DNA of 50,784 bases, taken from positions 1-50,784 of the forward strand of contig CALLVV010000068.1 in assembly GCA_938012815.1 (NCBI GenBank), given 5' to 3'. This stretch comes from an uncultured Propionibacteriaceae bacterium. GTDB taxonomy: Bacteria > Actinomycetota > Actinomycetes > Propionibacteriales > Propionibacteriaceae. Made by a program: the position numbers and the translations under genes. The notes beneath the pieces are model-generated. The model was not told where the DNA came from and did not search any database. It was given only the letters and a program-made list of their open reading frames with translations. Shown here in pieces: positions 24,489-33,041 of this stretch. The first letter of the stretch is position 1. Each line of letters starts with the position of its first letter.

Positions 24489-25368
24489 GCCGGTTCCCCC
24501 AGCCGATGGCGTCGAGGACCTCCGAGGTGGCCTTCCACCGGTTCTGGGTGAAGAACTGGAGCCCGGGAGCCCCGGCCGCCAGGAGTTCCCGGCACAGGTT
24601 GATGGCGCGGGACAGCCCGATGCTGCGCACCTCGGCGGGATTCCTGGCGGCCCGGAGGGCGGCAACGAAGTCCTCGGGGAGGGGGCAATCTGCCAGCGAG
24701 GCGAACCTCTCGATCTGGGTGATCACCGTCAGCGGCGCGATGCCGGGGATGATGGGGATCTCGCTGCCACGTTCGCGGACCCGGTTGACCAGCTCCACGT
24801 AGCGGTGCGACTCGAAGAACAGCTGGGTGATGGCGTAGTCCGCACCCGCCGCGGCCTTCTCCGCGACGATCCGGGCGTCCAGTTCGGGATCATTGTCGGG
24901 TTGGTGGACGTTCGGGAAAGCGGCCACGCCGACGCAGAAATCGCCGTGAGCCTTGATGAGCCGCACCAGGTCGGTGGCGTTGCCGAGCCCGTCGGGGTGC
25001 TTTTCCCAAGGTTGCTGCGGCCCGCCGGGCATGTCCCCACGGATGGCCAGGATGTCGCGGACCCCGGCCTCGGCGAAGGCATCGAGGGTGCGCAGCAGGT
25101 CGTCGGTGGACTGCGACACGCAGGTCAGGTGGCCGACAACGGTGGCGTGTTGGACGGCGCCCAGGGCGGCGGTCGCGGCCACCGTGCGATCACGGGTGGA
25201 TCCGGAAGCACCGTAGGTAACCGACAGGAAGGCCGGGTGGAACCGACTCAGTTTCGCAACGGATGCATCGAAGCGTGGCTGTTCCTCGGGACTGCGGGGA
25301 GGGAAGAACTCGAAGCTCAGCGTCGGGGCAGCGGCGTCGCGGAGCAGCTCGGCAACGGTCGGGGGCAT
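24481..25368 (-). CDS. metF: 5,10-methylenetetrahydrofolate reductase
   Basis: 295 aa FAD-type TIM barrel. It reduces methylene-THF to methyl-THF for methionine synthesis. The catalytic Glu is in TLSFEFFPPRSPEEQ, and the folate-binding Asp is in ILAIRGDMPGG. ADYAITQLFFE and IPIIPGIAPLT are also typical. ATG at 25368 fits homology and has TATCCT 7 nt upstream (leaderless layout). The longer in-frame extension runs through the palindromic intergenic region and is rejected. It is convergent with helD with overlapping stops and divergent from the polyprenyl synthase gene. Confidence 0.94.
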   Translation of the reverse strand: MPPTVAELLRDAAAPTLSFEFFPPRSPEEQPRFDASVAKLSRFHPAFLSVTYGASGSTRDRTVAATAALGAVQHATVVGHLTCVSQSTDDLLRTLDAFAEAGVRDILAIRGDMPGGPQQPWEKHPDGLGNATDLVRLIKAHGDFCVGVAAFPNVHQPDNDPELDARIVAEKAAAGADYAITQLFFESHRYVELVNRVRERGSEIPIIPGIAPLTVITQIERFASLADCPLPEDFVAALRAARNPAEVRSIGLSRAINLCRELLAAGAPGLQFFTQNRWKATSEVLDAIGWGNRLS

Positions 25369-25375
25369 GGGGACA

Positions 25376-25381
25376 AGGATA
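25376..25381 (-). promoter_or_regulatory. candidate -10 box for leaderless metF
   Basis: TATCCT on the minus strand, ending 7 nt before the ATG. Confidence 0.45.
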
Positions 25382-25428
25382 GGAGATCCCGAGAAATTTG
25401 GGCCGAACCACGATACTGATCTCCCCGG

Positions 25429-25470
25429 CCGGCTCGACCGACTTCCACTTCTCCAAACCGGTTGAGCCGG
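25429..25470. repeat. inverted repeat 1 in metF/polyprenyl-synthase intergenic region
   Basis: Arms CCGGCTCGACCG (25429-25440) and CGGTTGAGCCGG (25459-25470) pair at 11 of 12 positions, and the twelfth can wobble in one RNA orientation. The loop is 18 nt. This hairpin lies just before the larger nested one. Confidence 0.65.
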
Positions 25471-25500
25471 ATCGGGAACGACGGTGATGCCCACCTCCAT

Positions 25501-25593
25501 CTTCCTTCCCGTGCACGAATCGCGGAGGTTCGACGGTTCAACGTCGCCACACTGCGTTGAACCGGTTTTCTCCTGCGATTCGTGCACAGGAAG
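25501..25593. repeat. nested long inverted repeat (about 33 bp of stem)
   Basis: From outside in: CTTCCT/AGGAAG (25501-25506, 25588-25593), a 4-nt bulge, then a perfect 13-bp stem GTGCACGAATCGC/GCGATTCGTGCAC (25511-25523, 25575-25587). Next are GGAG/CTCC, an internal loop, and a perfect 10-bp stem CGGTTCAACG/CGTTGAACCG (25534-25543, 25555-25564) with an 11-nt loop. It could form a strong RNA hairpin on either strand or a cruciform. No coding role is visible. Whether it is an ncRNA, a repeat family member or a boundary element cannot be told from one copy. Confidence 0.8.
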
Positions 25594-25686
25594 AGGGTTA
25601 GGGCTTCGACACGGGATTTTCCTTCGTCACGGCCCGGCCCAACCAGCTTCGATCAAGTTGCGTCGGGGCCTGATTGAATCGGCCTC

Positions 25687-25692
25687 TAAGCT
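25687..25692 (+). promoter_or_regulatory. candidate -10 box for leaderless polyprenyl synthase
   Basis: TAAGCT ending 7 nt before the ATG at 25700. Confidence 0.4.
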
Positions 25693-25699
25693 GGGGCGC

Positions 25700-26782
25700 A
25701 TGCTGATTCCCCCCGCCCACGACCCGATGAGTTTGGTTTTCATCTCGGCGGTGGGGAAGGCACTCGCGGAGTTCCTCGACGGGCAGGCCGGTCTCGCGGA
25801 CCGAACGGGCGCGACGACGGTGCTGGACGCCGCCCACACCTGCGTCGCGGGCGGGAAACGGCTGCGTCCCACCTTCTGCTACTGGGGGTACGTTGCGGCC
25901 GCCGGACGGCCCACCGACCCGGGCCCGCTGCTGCGCGCCGCCGCCTCCCTCGACCTGCTGCACGCCTCCCTGCTGGTCCACGACGACCTGCTGGACGGCT
26001 CCGACACCCGGCGCGGTGCACCATCGGCCCACCGCCGTTTCGAGGCTCTCCTCCAGGGGCCCCGGGCCGCCCGTTTCGGGGAGGCAGCCGCGATCCTGCT
26101 GGGCGATGTCCTGTTCTCCTGGAGCGCGGAGATGTTCGAGAAAGCCGGCCTTTCCCCGGAGGCCGTTCGCCGCGCCGCCCCGGTGCTCGCGACAATGCGC
26201 AGCGAGGTGCTGCTCGGCCAATACCTCGACGTCGCGGCCGCGTTCGGGACCACCGACCGCTCCACCCCGCGAGCCCAGGCCGACACCGCCGACAAGGTGC
26301 TGGAGTTCAAGTCCGCCCGCTACTCGGTGCGGCGCCCCGCCGAACTCGGCGCGACGCTCGGCGAGGCCCCGCCGGACCTGCTCGCGGCTCTCGGCACCTA
26401 CGGTTCCCTGCTGGGAAGGGCCTTCCAGCTGCGCGACGACGTCCTCGGGGTCTTCGGGGATCCCGGGGCCACGGGCAAACCCGCGGGCGACGACATCCGG
26501 GAGGGCAAACGCACGGTGCTGGTGCTGACGGCCCTGGAGAACGGCGACGCCCACCAGCGCGACACCTTGACTTCCCTCCTCGGCACCCCCGGGCTCACCG
26601 AGGAGGATCTCACGACCGCCCGGGAGATCATCGAGACCACCGGGGCACGGGACTCGTGCGAGGAACTCATCGCACGTTCCACCACGGATGCCCTGACCGC
26701 TCTGGAAGGAGCCGACATGGACGCAGAGGGACGCTCGGCCCTCATCACACTCGCAGGACTGGCCACCGATCGTGACCGGTGA
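25700..26782 (+). CDS. polyprenyl diphosphate synthase (trans-isoprenyl transferase)
   Basis: 360 aa all-helical prenyltransferase that elongates allylic diphosphates with IPP for quinone or carotenoid side chains. The first Asp-rich motif is LLVHDDLLDGSDTRRG (residues 95-99). The second is FQLRDDVLGVFGD near 246. GGKRLRPTFCYWG binds the substrate. Product length cannot be set from sequence. ATG at 25700 has TAAGCT 7 nt upstream; the longer in-frame extension runs through the palindrome and is rejected. The stop overlaps the GTG of the P-type ATPase gene by 11 nt, so the two are coupled. Confidence 0.9.
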   Translation: MLIPPAHDPMSLVFISAVGKALAEFLDGQAGLADRTGATTVLDAAHTCVAGGKRLRPTFCYWGYVAAAGRPTDPGPLLRAAASLDLLHASLLVHDDLLDGSDTRRGAPSAHRRFEALLQGPRAARFGEAAAILLGDVLFSWSAEMFEKAGLSPEAVRRAAPVLATMRSEVLLGQYLDVAAAFGTTDRSTPRAQADTADKVLEFKSARYSVRRPAELGATLGEAPPDLLAALGTYGSLLGRAFQLRDDVLGVFGDPGATGKPAGDDIREGKRTVLVLTALENGDAHQRDTLTSLLGTPGLTEEDLTTAREIIETTGARDSCEELIARSTTDALTALEGADMDAEGRSALITLAGLATDRDR

Positions 26783-29141
26783 GCTGCAGGGCCTGACCGC
26801 CGGCCAGGTGGCGGAGCGGGTCAGAGAGGGAAAGGTCAACACGCTGCCGGAACGCTCGGGGCGTACCACTTGGCAGATCGTCCGCGACAACGTCTTCACG
26901 CGCGTCAACGCGATGTTGGCGGTGCTGTTCGTGATCGTCGCCGCGACCATGCAGTTCGCGCAGGGGGCGTTCGCGATCCTGATCGTCGCCAACTCGATCA
27001 TCGGCATGGTTCAGGAGCTGCGCGCCAAACGCACCCTCGACAACCTGGCCGTGATCGGGGAGGCCCATCCCGTCGTGCTGCGCGACGGGCAACGGGTCTC
27101 CCTGCCGCGGGACCAGGTGGTGGCCGACGACCTCATCGCACTGTCCCCGGGCGACCAGGTGGTCGTCGACGGCGAGGTGGTGTCCGCCGACTACCTGGAG
27201 GTCGACGAGTCGATGCTGACCGGTGAGGCCGATCCGGTGGCCAAATCCGTGGGCGACGAGCTCATGTCGGGCGCCTTCATCGTCTCCGGTTCCGGCGTGT
27301 ACCGGGCCACGAAGGTCGGTGCCGAGGCATACGCCGCGCAGCTGACCGCGCAGGCCGCCAAGTTCACGCTGGTCAACTCCGAGCTGCGAGCGGGCATCGA
27401 CCGCATCCTGAAGTTCGTGACCTGGCTGCTGATCCCGGCGGGGTTGCTCACCATCTGGGTGCAGTTCCGCCAGCCGGGCGCCACCTGGCAGGAGTCAGCG
27501 CTGCGGATGGTGGGTGCCCTGGTGCCGATGATCCCCGAGGGTCTGGTGCTGCTCACCTCGATGGCCTTCGCGCTGGGTGTGATCCGGCTGGGGCGCCGCA
27601 AGTGCCTGGTGCAGGAGCTGCCGGCCATCGAGGGGCTTGCCCGGGTGAGCGTGGTGTGCGCGGACAAGACCGGCACCCTGACCCAGAACGCCATGACCCT
27701 GGGCGAGGTGATTCCCCTGGCGGGCAACACCGACGAGATCACCGAGGTGCTGACGCAGCTCGTCGCCGCCGACCCGGCGCCCAACGCGTCGATGGCGGCG
27801 ATCGCCGAGGCCACCCCCCCGACCGGCTCGCCGTGGGAGGTCACTGCCCGGGCGCCATTCACCTCGGCCAAGAAGTGGTCGGGGGTTTCCTTTGGTTCGC
27901 ACGGCGACTGGGTGCTGGGTGCGCCCGACGTGCTGGCCCCGGCCGACGTGTCCGCCCGCGCGGAGGAGATCGGCTCCACGGGCCGCCGGGTGCTGCTGCT
28001 GGGTCGCGCCTCCGAGCCCGTCGACTCCCCCGGCGCGCCGGGGATGGTCACGCCGGTCGCGTTGCTGGTGCTGGACCAGCTGGTTCGTCCTGACGCCGCC
28101 GACACCCTCGCCTATTTCAACGACCAGCACGTGGCCGTGAAGGTGATCTCGGGTGACAACGCGGCCTCCGTCGGTGCGGTCACCCGTTCCCTGGGGGTGT
28201 CCGTGGCCGAGGCCGTGGATGCCCGCACCCTGCCCGCCGAAGGCGAGGAGTTCACGGAGAGAATCGCCGAAGCCGATGTGTTCGGACGCGTCACCCCGCA
28301 ACAGAAACGCGCCATGGTCTCAGCCCTGCAGTCCCGGGGTCACACCGTCGCCATGACCGGTGACGGCGTCAACGACGTGCTCGCCCTGAAGGACGCCGAC
28401 CTGGGGGTCGCGATGGGGTCGGGTTCCCCCGCCACCCGGGCAGTCGCGCAGATCGTGCTGCTCGACGACCGGTTCGCCACCCTCCCACACGTGGTGGCTG
28501 AGGGCCGCCGGGTGATCGGCAACATCGAGCGGGTCGCGAAACTGTTCCTCAGCAAAACGGTCTACGCAGTCTTCCTGGCCCTGGTGATCGGGTTGATGGG
28601 CCTACCCAACCCATTCATCCCGCTCCAGATGACCGTGGTCGGCTGGTTCACCATCGGCATTCCTGCCTTCCTGCTGTCGCTGCCCCCCAACAAGGAACGC
28701 GCCAGGCCGGGTTTCGTGCGCCGCGTATTGTCGCTGGCGGTGCCCTCGGGCGTGATCATCGGGGCGGTCTCCACCATCACCTACGTGGCCACCCGCGGTT
28801 TCGGGGCGGTGTCGGCCGTCGTGCAGGCGCAGGCCTCGACGGCAACCCTGGCGGCCCTGATCATCACCTCCGTCTGGGTGCTGGCCGTGGTGGCGCGCCC
28901 GTGGGTGTGGTGGCGGCTCGGCCTGGTGGTCGTCTCCTACGCCTTCTACCTGGCCATGTTCCTGATTCCGTGGGCGTGGCTGCGGGCCCAGTTGCTGCTG
29001 GACCTCGACAACCCGTCGACGATCCTGTTCGGGGTCGTGGCCGGGCTGATCGGGGCCGGACTGGTGGAGGTCGTGTGGTGGTTGACCGCCAGGCACCGGG
29101 GCGAACCGGCGCGGATCTGGCGCGGCTCAGACGAGGGCTGA
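26772..29141 (+). CDS. ctpE: P-type cation-transporting ATPase, CtpE-like
   Basis: 789 aa. Actuator motif DESMLTGEADPV; cation-site helix IPEGLVLLTSMAFALGVIRL; phosphorylation motif DKTGTLT (about residue 298); hinge MTGDGVNDVLALKDADLGVAMGSG. About ten membrane helices, the last four in the C-terminal 200 residues. The sequence LVQELPAIEGLARVSVVCADKTG is characteristic of the CtpE group, whose mycobacterial member has been linked to calcium uptake. GTG at 26772 overlaps the upstream gene by 11 nt. The 3' end overlaps the convergent esterase gene by 15 bp. Ion specificity is inferred from family. Confidence 0.9.
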   Translation: MTGELQGLTAGQVAERVREGKVNTLPERSGRTTWQIVRDNVFTRVNAMLAVLFVIVAATMQFAQGAFAILIVANSIIGMVQELRAKRTLDNLAVIGEAHPVVLRDGQRVSLPRDQVVADDLIALSPGDQVVVDGEVVSADYLEVDESMLTGEADPVAKSVGDELMSGAFIVSGSGVYRATKVGAEAYAAQLTAQAAKFTLVNSELRAGIDRILKFVTWLLIPAGLLTIWVQFRQPGATWQESALRMVGALVPMIPEGLVLLTSMAFALGVIRLGRRKCLVQELPAIEGLARVSVVCADKTGTLTQNAMTLGEVIPLAGNTDEITEVLTQLVAADPAPNASMAAIAEATPPTGSPWEVTARAPFTSAKKWSGVSFGSHGDWVLGAPDVLAPADVSARAEEIGSTGRRVLLLGRASEPVDSPGAPGMVTPVALLVLDQLVRPDAADTLAYFNDQHVAVKVISGDNAASVGAVTRSLGVSVAEAVDARTLPAEGEEFTERIAEADVFGRVTPQQKRAMVSALQSRGHTVAMTGDGVNDVLALKDADLGVAMGSGSPATRAVAQIVLLDDRFATLPHVVAEGRRVIGNIERVAKLFLSKTVYAVFLALVIGLMGLPNPFIPLQMTVVGWFTIGIPAFLLSLPPNKERARPGFVRRVLSLAVPSGVIIGAVSTITYVATRGFGAVSAVVQAQASTATLAALIITSVWVLAVVARPWVWWRLGLVVVSYAFYLAMFLIPWAWLRAQLLLDLDNPSTILFGVVAGLIGAGLVEVVWWLTARHRGEPARIWRGSDEG

Positions 29142-30239
29142 CAGGCCCGACAGCAGGCCGTGCCGCCACCAGGAGAGGTCATGGCCGCCGCGGAACTCCT
29201 CCGCTGACACCAACCGACCGGTTCTCTCCGCGATCCCGGCCAGCCGCCGGGCGCCGTGGATCAGGCCGCGTTCGTCGGTGCCGGCCTGGACCACCACCGG
29301 CACCCCCAGCGTTCTCGTGCCCGCGGTGAGATCGCGCAGCAGGGTGCCCTCCGCCTCCGGATCCGGGACGGGATCGCCCGCGAACCACAGCGACGCCGAC
29401 TGCGCGATCACCGCGGTGACCAGATCCGGCCGGTGGGTCGCGAGCTCCACGCACGCCAGGCCCCCGAACGACTGCCCGGCGGCGATCACCTCGCGGCCCG
29501 CCCCGGCCAGTTCCCGGGCGCGTTCCACCAGCGGGGCGCAGCCCCGCGCCGTGGTCAGCCACGCGGCCCGCTGTTCCCCCTCCCCGGTGTCGATGGCGAC
29601 GACGGTGTGCCCGAACCCTGTGGCCCGCAGCGCGGAGGCCACCCCTGCCAGGCGCCAGCGAAGCCCGTCGAACAGCACCAAGGTCCGGTCGTCCCCGGGC
29701 AGCACCGCGAATCTTCCGTCGTCGTGCACCCGCCACCACTGCTCGGCCTCGCCGGCCGGGGCCCACGGGGCGGGATGGAAGTCGGGTCCGCGCCACACCG
29801 ACTGTTCCCGCAGGTCGAAGGCGGGCAGGGTCTCGGGGTTGAGCGGATCCGGTTCGCCCTCCCGGTGCACCCGCAGCCAGCCCTCCCGGGTCGCACCGAT
29901 GTCGCGGGGTATTTCGTCGCTGCGCCAGTAGCGGTAGGAGTAGCAGCCGTCGGCGGGAAGCCACCAGGACAATGTCTGGATCCCGGTGTCCCCGAGCGGG
30001 GTCATGACGGCGGGATCCAGCCGGGTGCGGATCGCATCGGTGAAGCTGTTGAGGTGAACCAGCACCTCACGCCCCCGAGGTTCGTGGGCGACAAAGGTGA
30101 CCTCCACCATCTTCACGCCATCGATCACACACCGTTTCCCCATGATCGGGGAGTGGTCCAGCTGGTCCGGCAGCACCGGATCCGCAGGGTGCGGGGCGCC
30201 CGTGGCGGACAGGGGCGTGGGTGGCAGGTGCATGGTCAT
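29127..30239 (-). CDS. enterochelin (siderophore) esterase-like protein
   Basis: 370 aa cytosolic alpha/beta hydrolase of the Fes type. An N-terminal immunoglobulin-like module (about 40-150, VTFVAHEPRGREVLVHLNSF, WWLPADGCYSYRYW) precedes the hydrolase domain. The nucleophile is in AAGQSFGG (Ser 257), and the late His is in EFRGGHDLSWWR. It probably hydrolyses an imported ferric siderophore to release iron. The ATG overlaps the ABC ATPase stop by 4 nt (ATGA), making it the last gene of the uptake operon. Catechol-ester specificity is inferred from family. Confidence 0.88.
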   Translation of the reverse strand: MTMHLPPTPLSATGAPHPADPVLPDQLDHSPIMGKRCVIDGVKMVEVTFVAHEPRGREVLVHLNSFTDAIRTRLDPAVMTPLGDTGIQTLSWWLPADGCYSYRYWRSDEIPRDIGATREGWLRVHREGEPDPLNPETLPAFDLREQSVWRGPDFHPAPWAPAGEAEQWWRVHDDGRFAVLPGDDRTLVLFDGLRWRLAGVASALRATGFGHTVVAIDTGEGEQRAAWLTTARGCAPLVERARELAGAGREVIAAGQSFGGLACVELATHRPDLVTAVIAQSASLWFAGDPVPDPEAEGTLLRDLTAGTRTLGVPVVVQAGTDERGLIHGARRLAGIAERTGRLVSAEEFRGGHDLSWWRHGLLSGLSALV

Positions 30240-31024
30240 CGCGGCACCACCATCGGGGTCCCGGCGACCGGATCTGGTATGACAAGCACCGGGAGCCCGA
30301 AGACGCTCTCAACCAGTTCCACGGTCAACACCTCGGTGGGCGGTCCCGCGGCCACGACCGCCCCGTCCTTCATGACCACCAGGTTGGTGGCGAACCGGGC
30401 GGCCTGGTTCAGATCGTGCACCACCACGACGACGGTGCGTCCGGCGTCGCGGAACCCGCGCACCAGTTTCAGGACCTCGTACTGATGGGCGATGTCCAGG
30501 AAGGTGGTGGGTTCGTCGAGCAGCAGCAGCGGTGTGTCCTGGGCCAGCACCGTCGCCAGCCACACCCGTTGCACCTGCCCGCCGGAGAGTTCGTCGACGT
30601 CGGCCCGCTGCAGATCGGTCAGTCCGGTGACCTCGAGTGCCGAGGCCACGGCCTTCTCGTCCTCCTGCGACCACCTGGACCAGAACTTCTGATGGGCGAA
30701 CCGTCCTCGGCTCACCATGTCCAGTACCTTGATGCCCGGCGGCACCGACTGGCGCTGCGGCAGGAACCCGAGCCTGCGGGCGACGGCGGTGGTCCGCAGC
30801 TGGTGGATGTCGGTTCCCCCCAGGTACACGTACCCGGCCTTGGGGGCGAGCACCCGGGCCAGGGCCCTCAGCAGCGTCGACTTGCCGCATCCGTTGGGTC
30901 CGATGAGCATCGTCAGCTCCCCCTCGGGCACCTCCAGCGTGATGTCCTCGATCACGATCTTCCGGTCGTAGCCGAGCCGCACCGACGAGGCCTTCAGCGG
31001 GAACTCCTGGGCGATTCCGGTCAT
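30236..31024 (-). CDS. siderophore ABC transporter ATP-binding protein
   Basis: 262 aa FepC/FecE-type ATPase. Walker A GPNGCGKSTL, Q-loop FLPQRQSVPPGI, signature ELSGGQVQRVW, Walker B PLLLLDEPTTFLD, H-loop VVVVHDLNQA. It powers uptake through the two permeases encoded immediately upstream. ATG at 31024 overlaps the permease stop as ATGA; upstream in-frame extension lies inside the permease gene and is rejected. The esterase start overlaps its stop. Confidence 0.95.
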   Translation of the reverse strand: MTGIAQEFPLKASSVRLGYDRKIVIEDITLEVPEGELTMLIGPNGCGKSTLLRALARVLAPKAGYVYLGGTDIHQLRTTAVARRLGFLPQRQSVPPGIKVLDMVSRGRFAHQKFWSRWSQEDEKAVASALEVTGLTDLQRADVDELSGGQVQRVWLATVLAQDTPLLLLDEPTTFLDIAHQYEVLKLVRGFRDAGRTVVVVVHDLNQAARFATNLVVMKDGAVVAAGPPTEVLTVELVESVFGLPVLVIPDPVAGTPMVVPR

Positions 31025-32052
31025 TTCTTCCCTTCCTGTCCGTTCAGGAGCAGCAGCAGATAGGCGCCACCCAGCAGACCGGCCGTCACCCCCACCGGGA
31101 GCTGCAGACCACCCGGCAGGTTCGCCCCCACCAGGTCCGCCGCCACCAGCAGCGCCGCCCCCGTGCCCGCCGCGACACCCGCGGGGGCGGTTGGTCCCTT
31201 CAGGAGCCGGCGGGCCACGTGCGGACCCGCGAGCGCGATGAACGAGATGGGTCCGGCAACTGCGACCGCGGCCGCGGTCAGCGCGACCCCGACGCCGGTC
31301 GCCGTCCACTGCGTGAAACGACGGGAGACCCCCAGCCCGGCGGCTAGGTCCTCTCCCGGGGCGGCGGCGTCGAGGTGCCGCGAGATAAGCAGGGCGAACG
31401 GCAGGATCACCGCGAACAGCACGGCGCCGACCGCGGCGTGGCTCCAGTTGCGGGCGTTGAGGGTGCCGGTCAGCCACAGCCGGGCCGAGGTCGCGGAGTC
31501 GCTGTCGGCCCGGGTGAGCAGCAGCACCGTCACCGGCTGGATCAGGGAGGCGACCCCGAGACCGATGAGGATGAGGCGGTTGCCGCCGCCGAATCCCCGG
31601 GGCGAGAGCACCCAGGTGAGCAGGGCGGCCCCCAGGCAACCGATGATCGCCCCGACCGCCGTGCCCCACCCGAAGGACCTGAAAACTATGACGGAGGCTA
31701 CGGCCCCCAGCGCGGCGCCGCCGGTCAGGCCGATGATCTCCGGGGATCCCAGGGCGTTGCGCGACAACGCCTGGAACAGGCAGCCCGCCGTGCCCAGACA
31801 TGCCCCGACCACCAGGCCGGCGACTGCCCTGGGCATCCGGAACTCCCACAGCAGGAGCATGTCGGCGCGTTCCCCCACCCCGGCCAAGGCCGCCCAGAAC
31901 TGTTCCGGGGTCATGTTCACGGAACCGGAGAACAGCACTGCGACCGCCCCGACCAGGGCAATGCCCCAGGCCAGGGCCGCGACCAGCCAGGTTCGTGGGC
32001 GGGCACGGAAACTGACGGGCCCGAGCCGCACGGACCGCACCTGCAGGCTCAC
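31021..32052 (-). CDS. iron-siderophore ABC transporter permease (FecCD family), second subunit
   Basis: 343 aa with about nine membrane helices. FecCD signature regions: RMPRAVAGLVVGACLGTAGCLFQALSRNALGSPEIIGLTGGAALG and VAGPISFIALAGPHVARRLLKG, which includes the coupling helix to the ATPase. GTG at 32052 overlaps the upstream permease stop by 4 nt (GTGA). Pairs with the preceding permease as a heterodimer. Confidence 0.94.
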   Translation of the reverse strand: MSLQVRSVRLGPVSFRARPRTWLVAALAWGIALVGAVAVLFSGSVNMTPEQFWAALAGVGERADMLLLWEFRMPRAVAGLVVGACLGTAGCLFQALSRNALGSPEIIGLTGGAALGAVASVIVFRSFGWGTAVGAIIGCLGAALLTWVLSPRGFGGGNRLILIGLGVASLIQPVTVLLLTRADSDSATSARLWLTGTLNARNWSHAAVGAVLFAVILPFALLISRHLDAAAPGEDLAAGLGVSRRFTQWTATGVGVALTAAAVAVAGPISFIALAGPHVARRLLKGPTAPAGVAAGTGAALLVAADLVGANLPGGLQLPVGVTAGLLGGAYLLLLLNGQEGKK

Positions 32053-33041
32053 AGCTGCACCCCTCGTCGCGCCCGGGCCAGCCCGATGAACAACGGCGCC
32101 CCGAGCAGGGCGCACATCAGGGCGGCCTGCACCTCGGCGGGCGGGTTCACCACCCGGCCCAGCACGTCGGCGGCCAGCAACGTCACCCCACCCAGCAGGG
32201 CCGAGAACCAGATCAGCGAGCGATGCCTCGGGCCGACGACCAGCCGTGCTGCGAAGGGCGCGATCAACCCGAGGAAGGAGACCGGGCCCACCAGGGCCGT
32301 CGCCGCTGCGCAGAGCACCAGGCAGGTGAGGGCCACCAGCATCCGGGCCCGCCCGGCCGCGAGGCCGAGTCCTTTGGCGAACTCCTCCCCCAGGGCCAGG
32401 GCATCCATGGATCTCGCCAGCAGCAGCGCGGCCAGCAGCCCGGCCCCAAGCGTTCCCGCCGCGGCGATCACCAGGTCCAGTGGCCGCGGCATCACGGCCC
32501 CCGCATCCCAGAAACGGAACTCTGCGTAGATCCTGGGGTCGCTGAGCAGCATGACCGTGGTGATGGCCGAGACGACCGCGCTCCAGGCAGCCCCCACCAG
32601 CACGATACGAATCGGGTCGTGACGTCCTCGCCAGGCCCCCGCTGCCCCGGTCACCACCAGTCCGCTGACAAGCGCACCGGCCAAGGAGACCAGCATCATC
32701 ATCGCGATCGGCAGGGACCGGGCGAGACCGAGGCCGATGGCCACGGCGCAGGCAGCGCCCGCATTGACCCCCAGCAGGCCCGGCTCCGCCAGCGGGTTGC
32801 GGGTCAGCGCCTGCACCAGCACCCCAGCGATCCCGAGAGCGGCGCCGGCGACCAGCGCTATCAGGGTCCGGGAGCCACGCATCCCGAGAACGATGAGGCG
32901 CTGCTGCCCGGTACCGCCGCCGGAGAGCACCGCCATCACCTGTTCGGCGGGCACCTCGCCGGACCCGAACAGGAACGATGCCATGGCCAGGCAGGGTAGG
33001 AGGATCACCAACCCGAGCAGCACCCAGGCCGACCTGCTCAC
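32049..33041 (-). CDS. iron-siderophore ABC transporter permease (FecCD family), first subunit
   Basis: 330 aa, about nine membrane helices. Typical FecCD regions are RGSRTLIALVAGAALGIAGVLVQALTRNPLAEPGLLGVNAGAA and LVGPVSFLGLIAPFAARLVVGPRHR. GTG at 33041 overlaps the stop of the substrate-binding lipoprotein by 4 nt. Part of a five-gene operon whose every junction is a 4-nt overlap. Confidence 0.94.
   Translation of the reverse strand: MSRSAWVLLGLVILLPCLAMASFLFGSGEVPAEQVMAVLSGGGTGQQRLIVLGMRGSRTLIALVAGAALGIAGVLVQALTRNPLAEPGLLGVNAGAACAVAIGLGLARSLPIAMMMLVSLAGALVSGLVVTGAAGAWRGRHDPIRIVLVGAAWSAVVSAITTVMLLSDPRIYAEFRFWDAGAVMPRPLDLVIAAAGTLGAGLLAALLLARSMDALALGEEFAKGLGLAAGRARMLVALTCLVLCAAATALVGPVSFLGLIAPFAARLVVGPRHRSLIWFSALLGGVTLLAADVLGRVVNPPAEVQAALMCALLGAPLFIGLARARRGVQL

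Noticed and set aside
25484..25699. N-terminal extensions of the polyprenyl synthase (from 25484) and of metF (to 25587)
   Set aside because: They read through the long inverted repeat, which makes the two strands look alike (HES..., DSCTG). Homology begins at 25700 and 25368.
30236..31849. 537-aa frame for the siderophore ATPase
   Set aside because: The first half is antiphase sequence inside the permease gene. The real start is the ATGA overlap at 31024.
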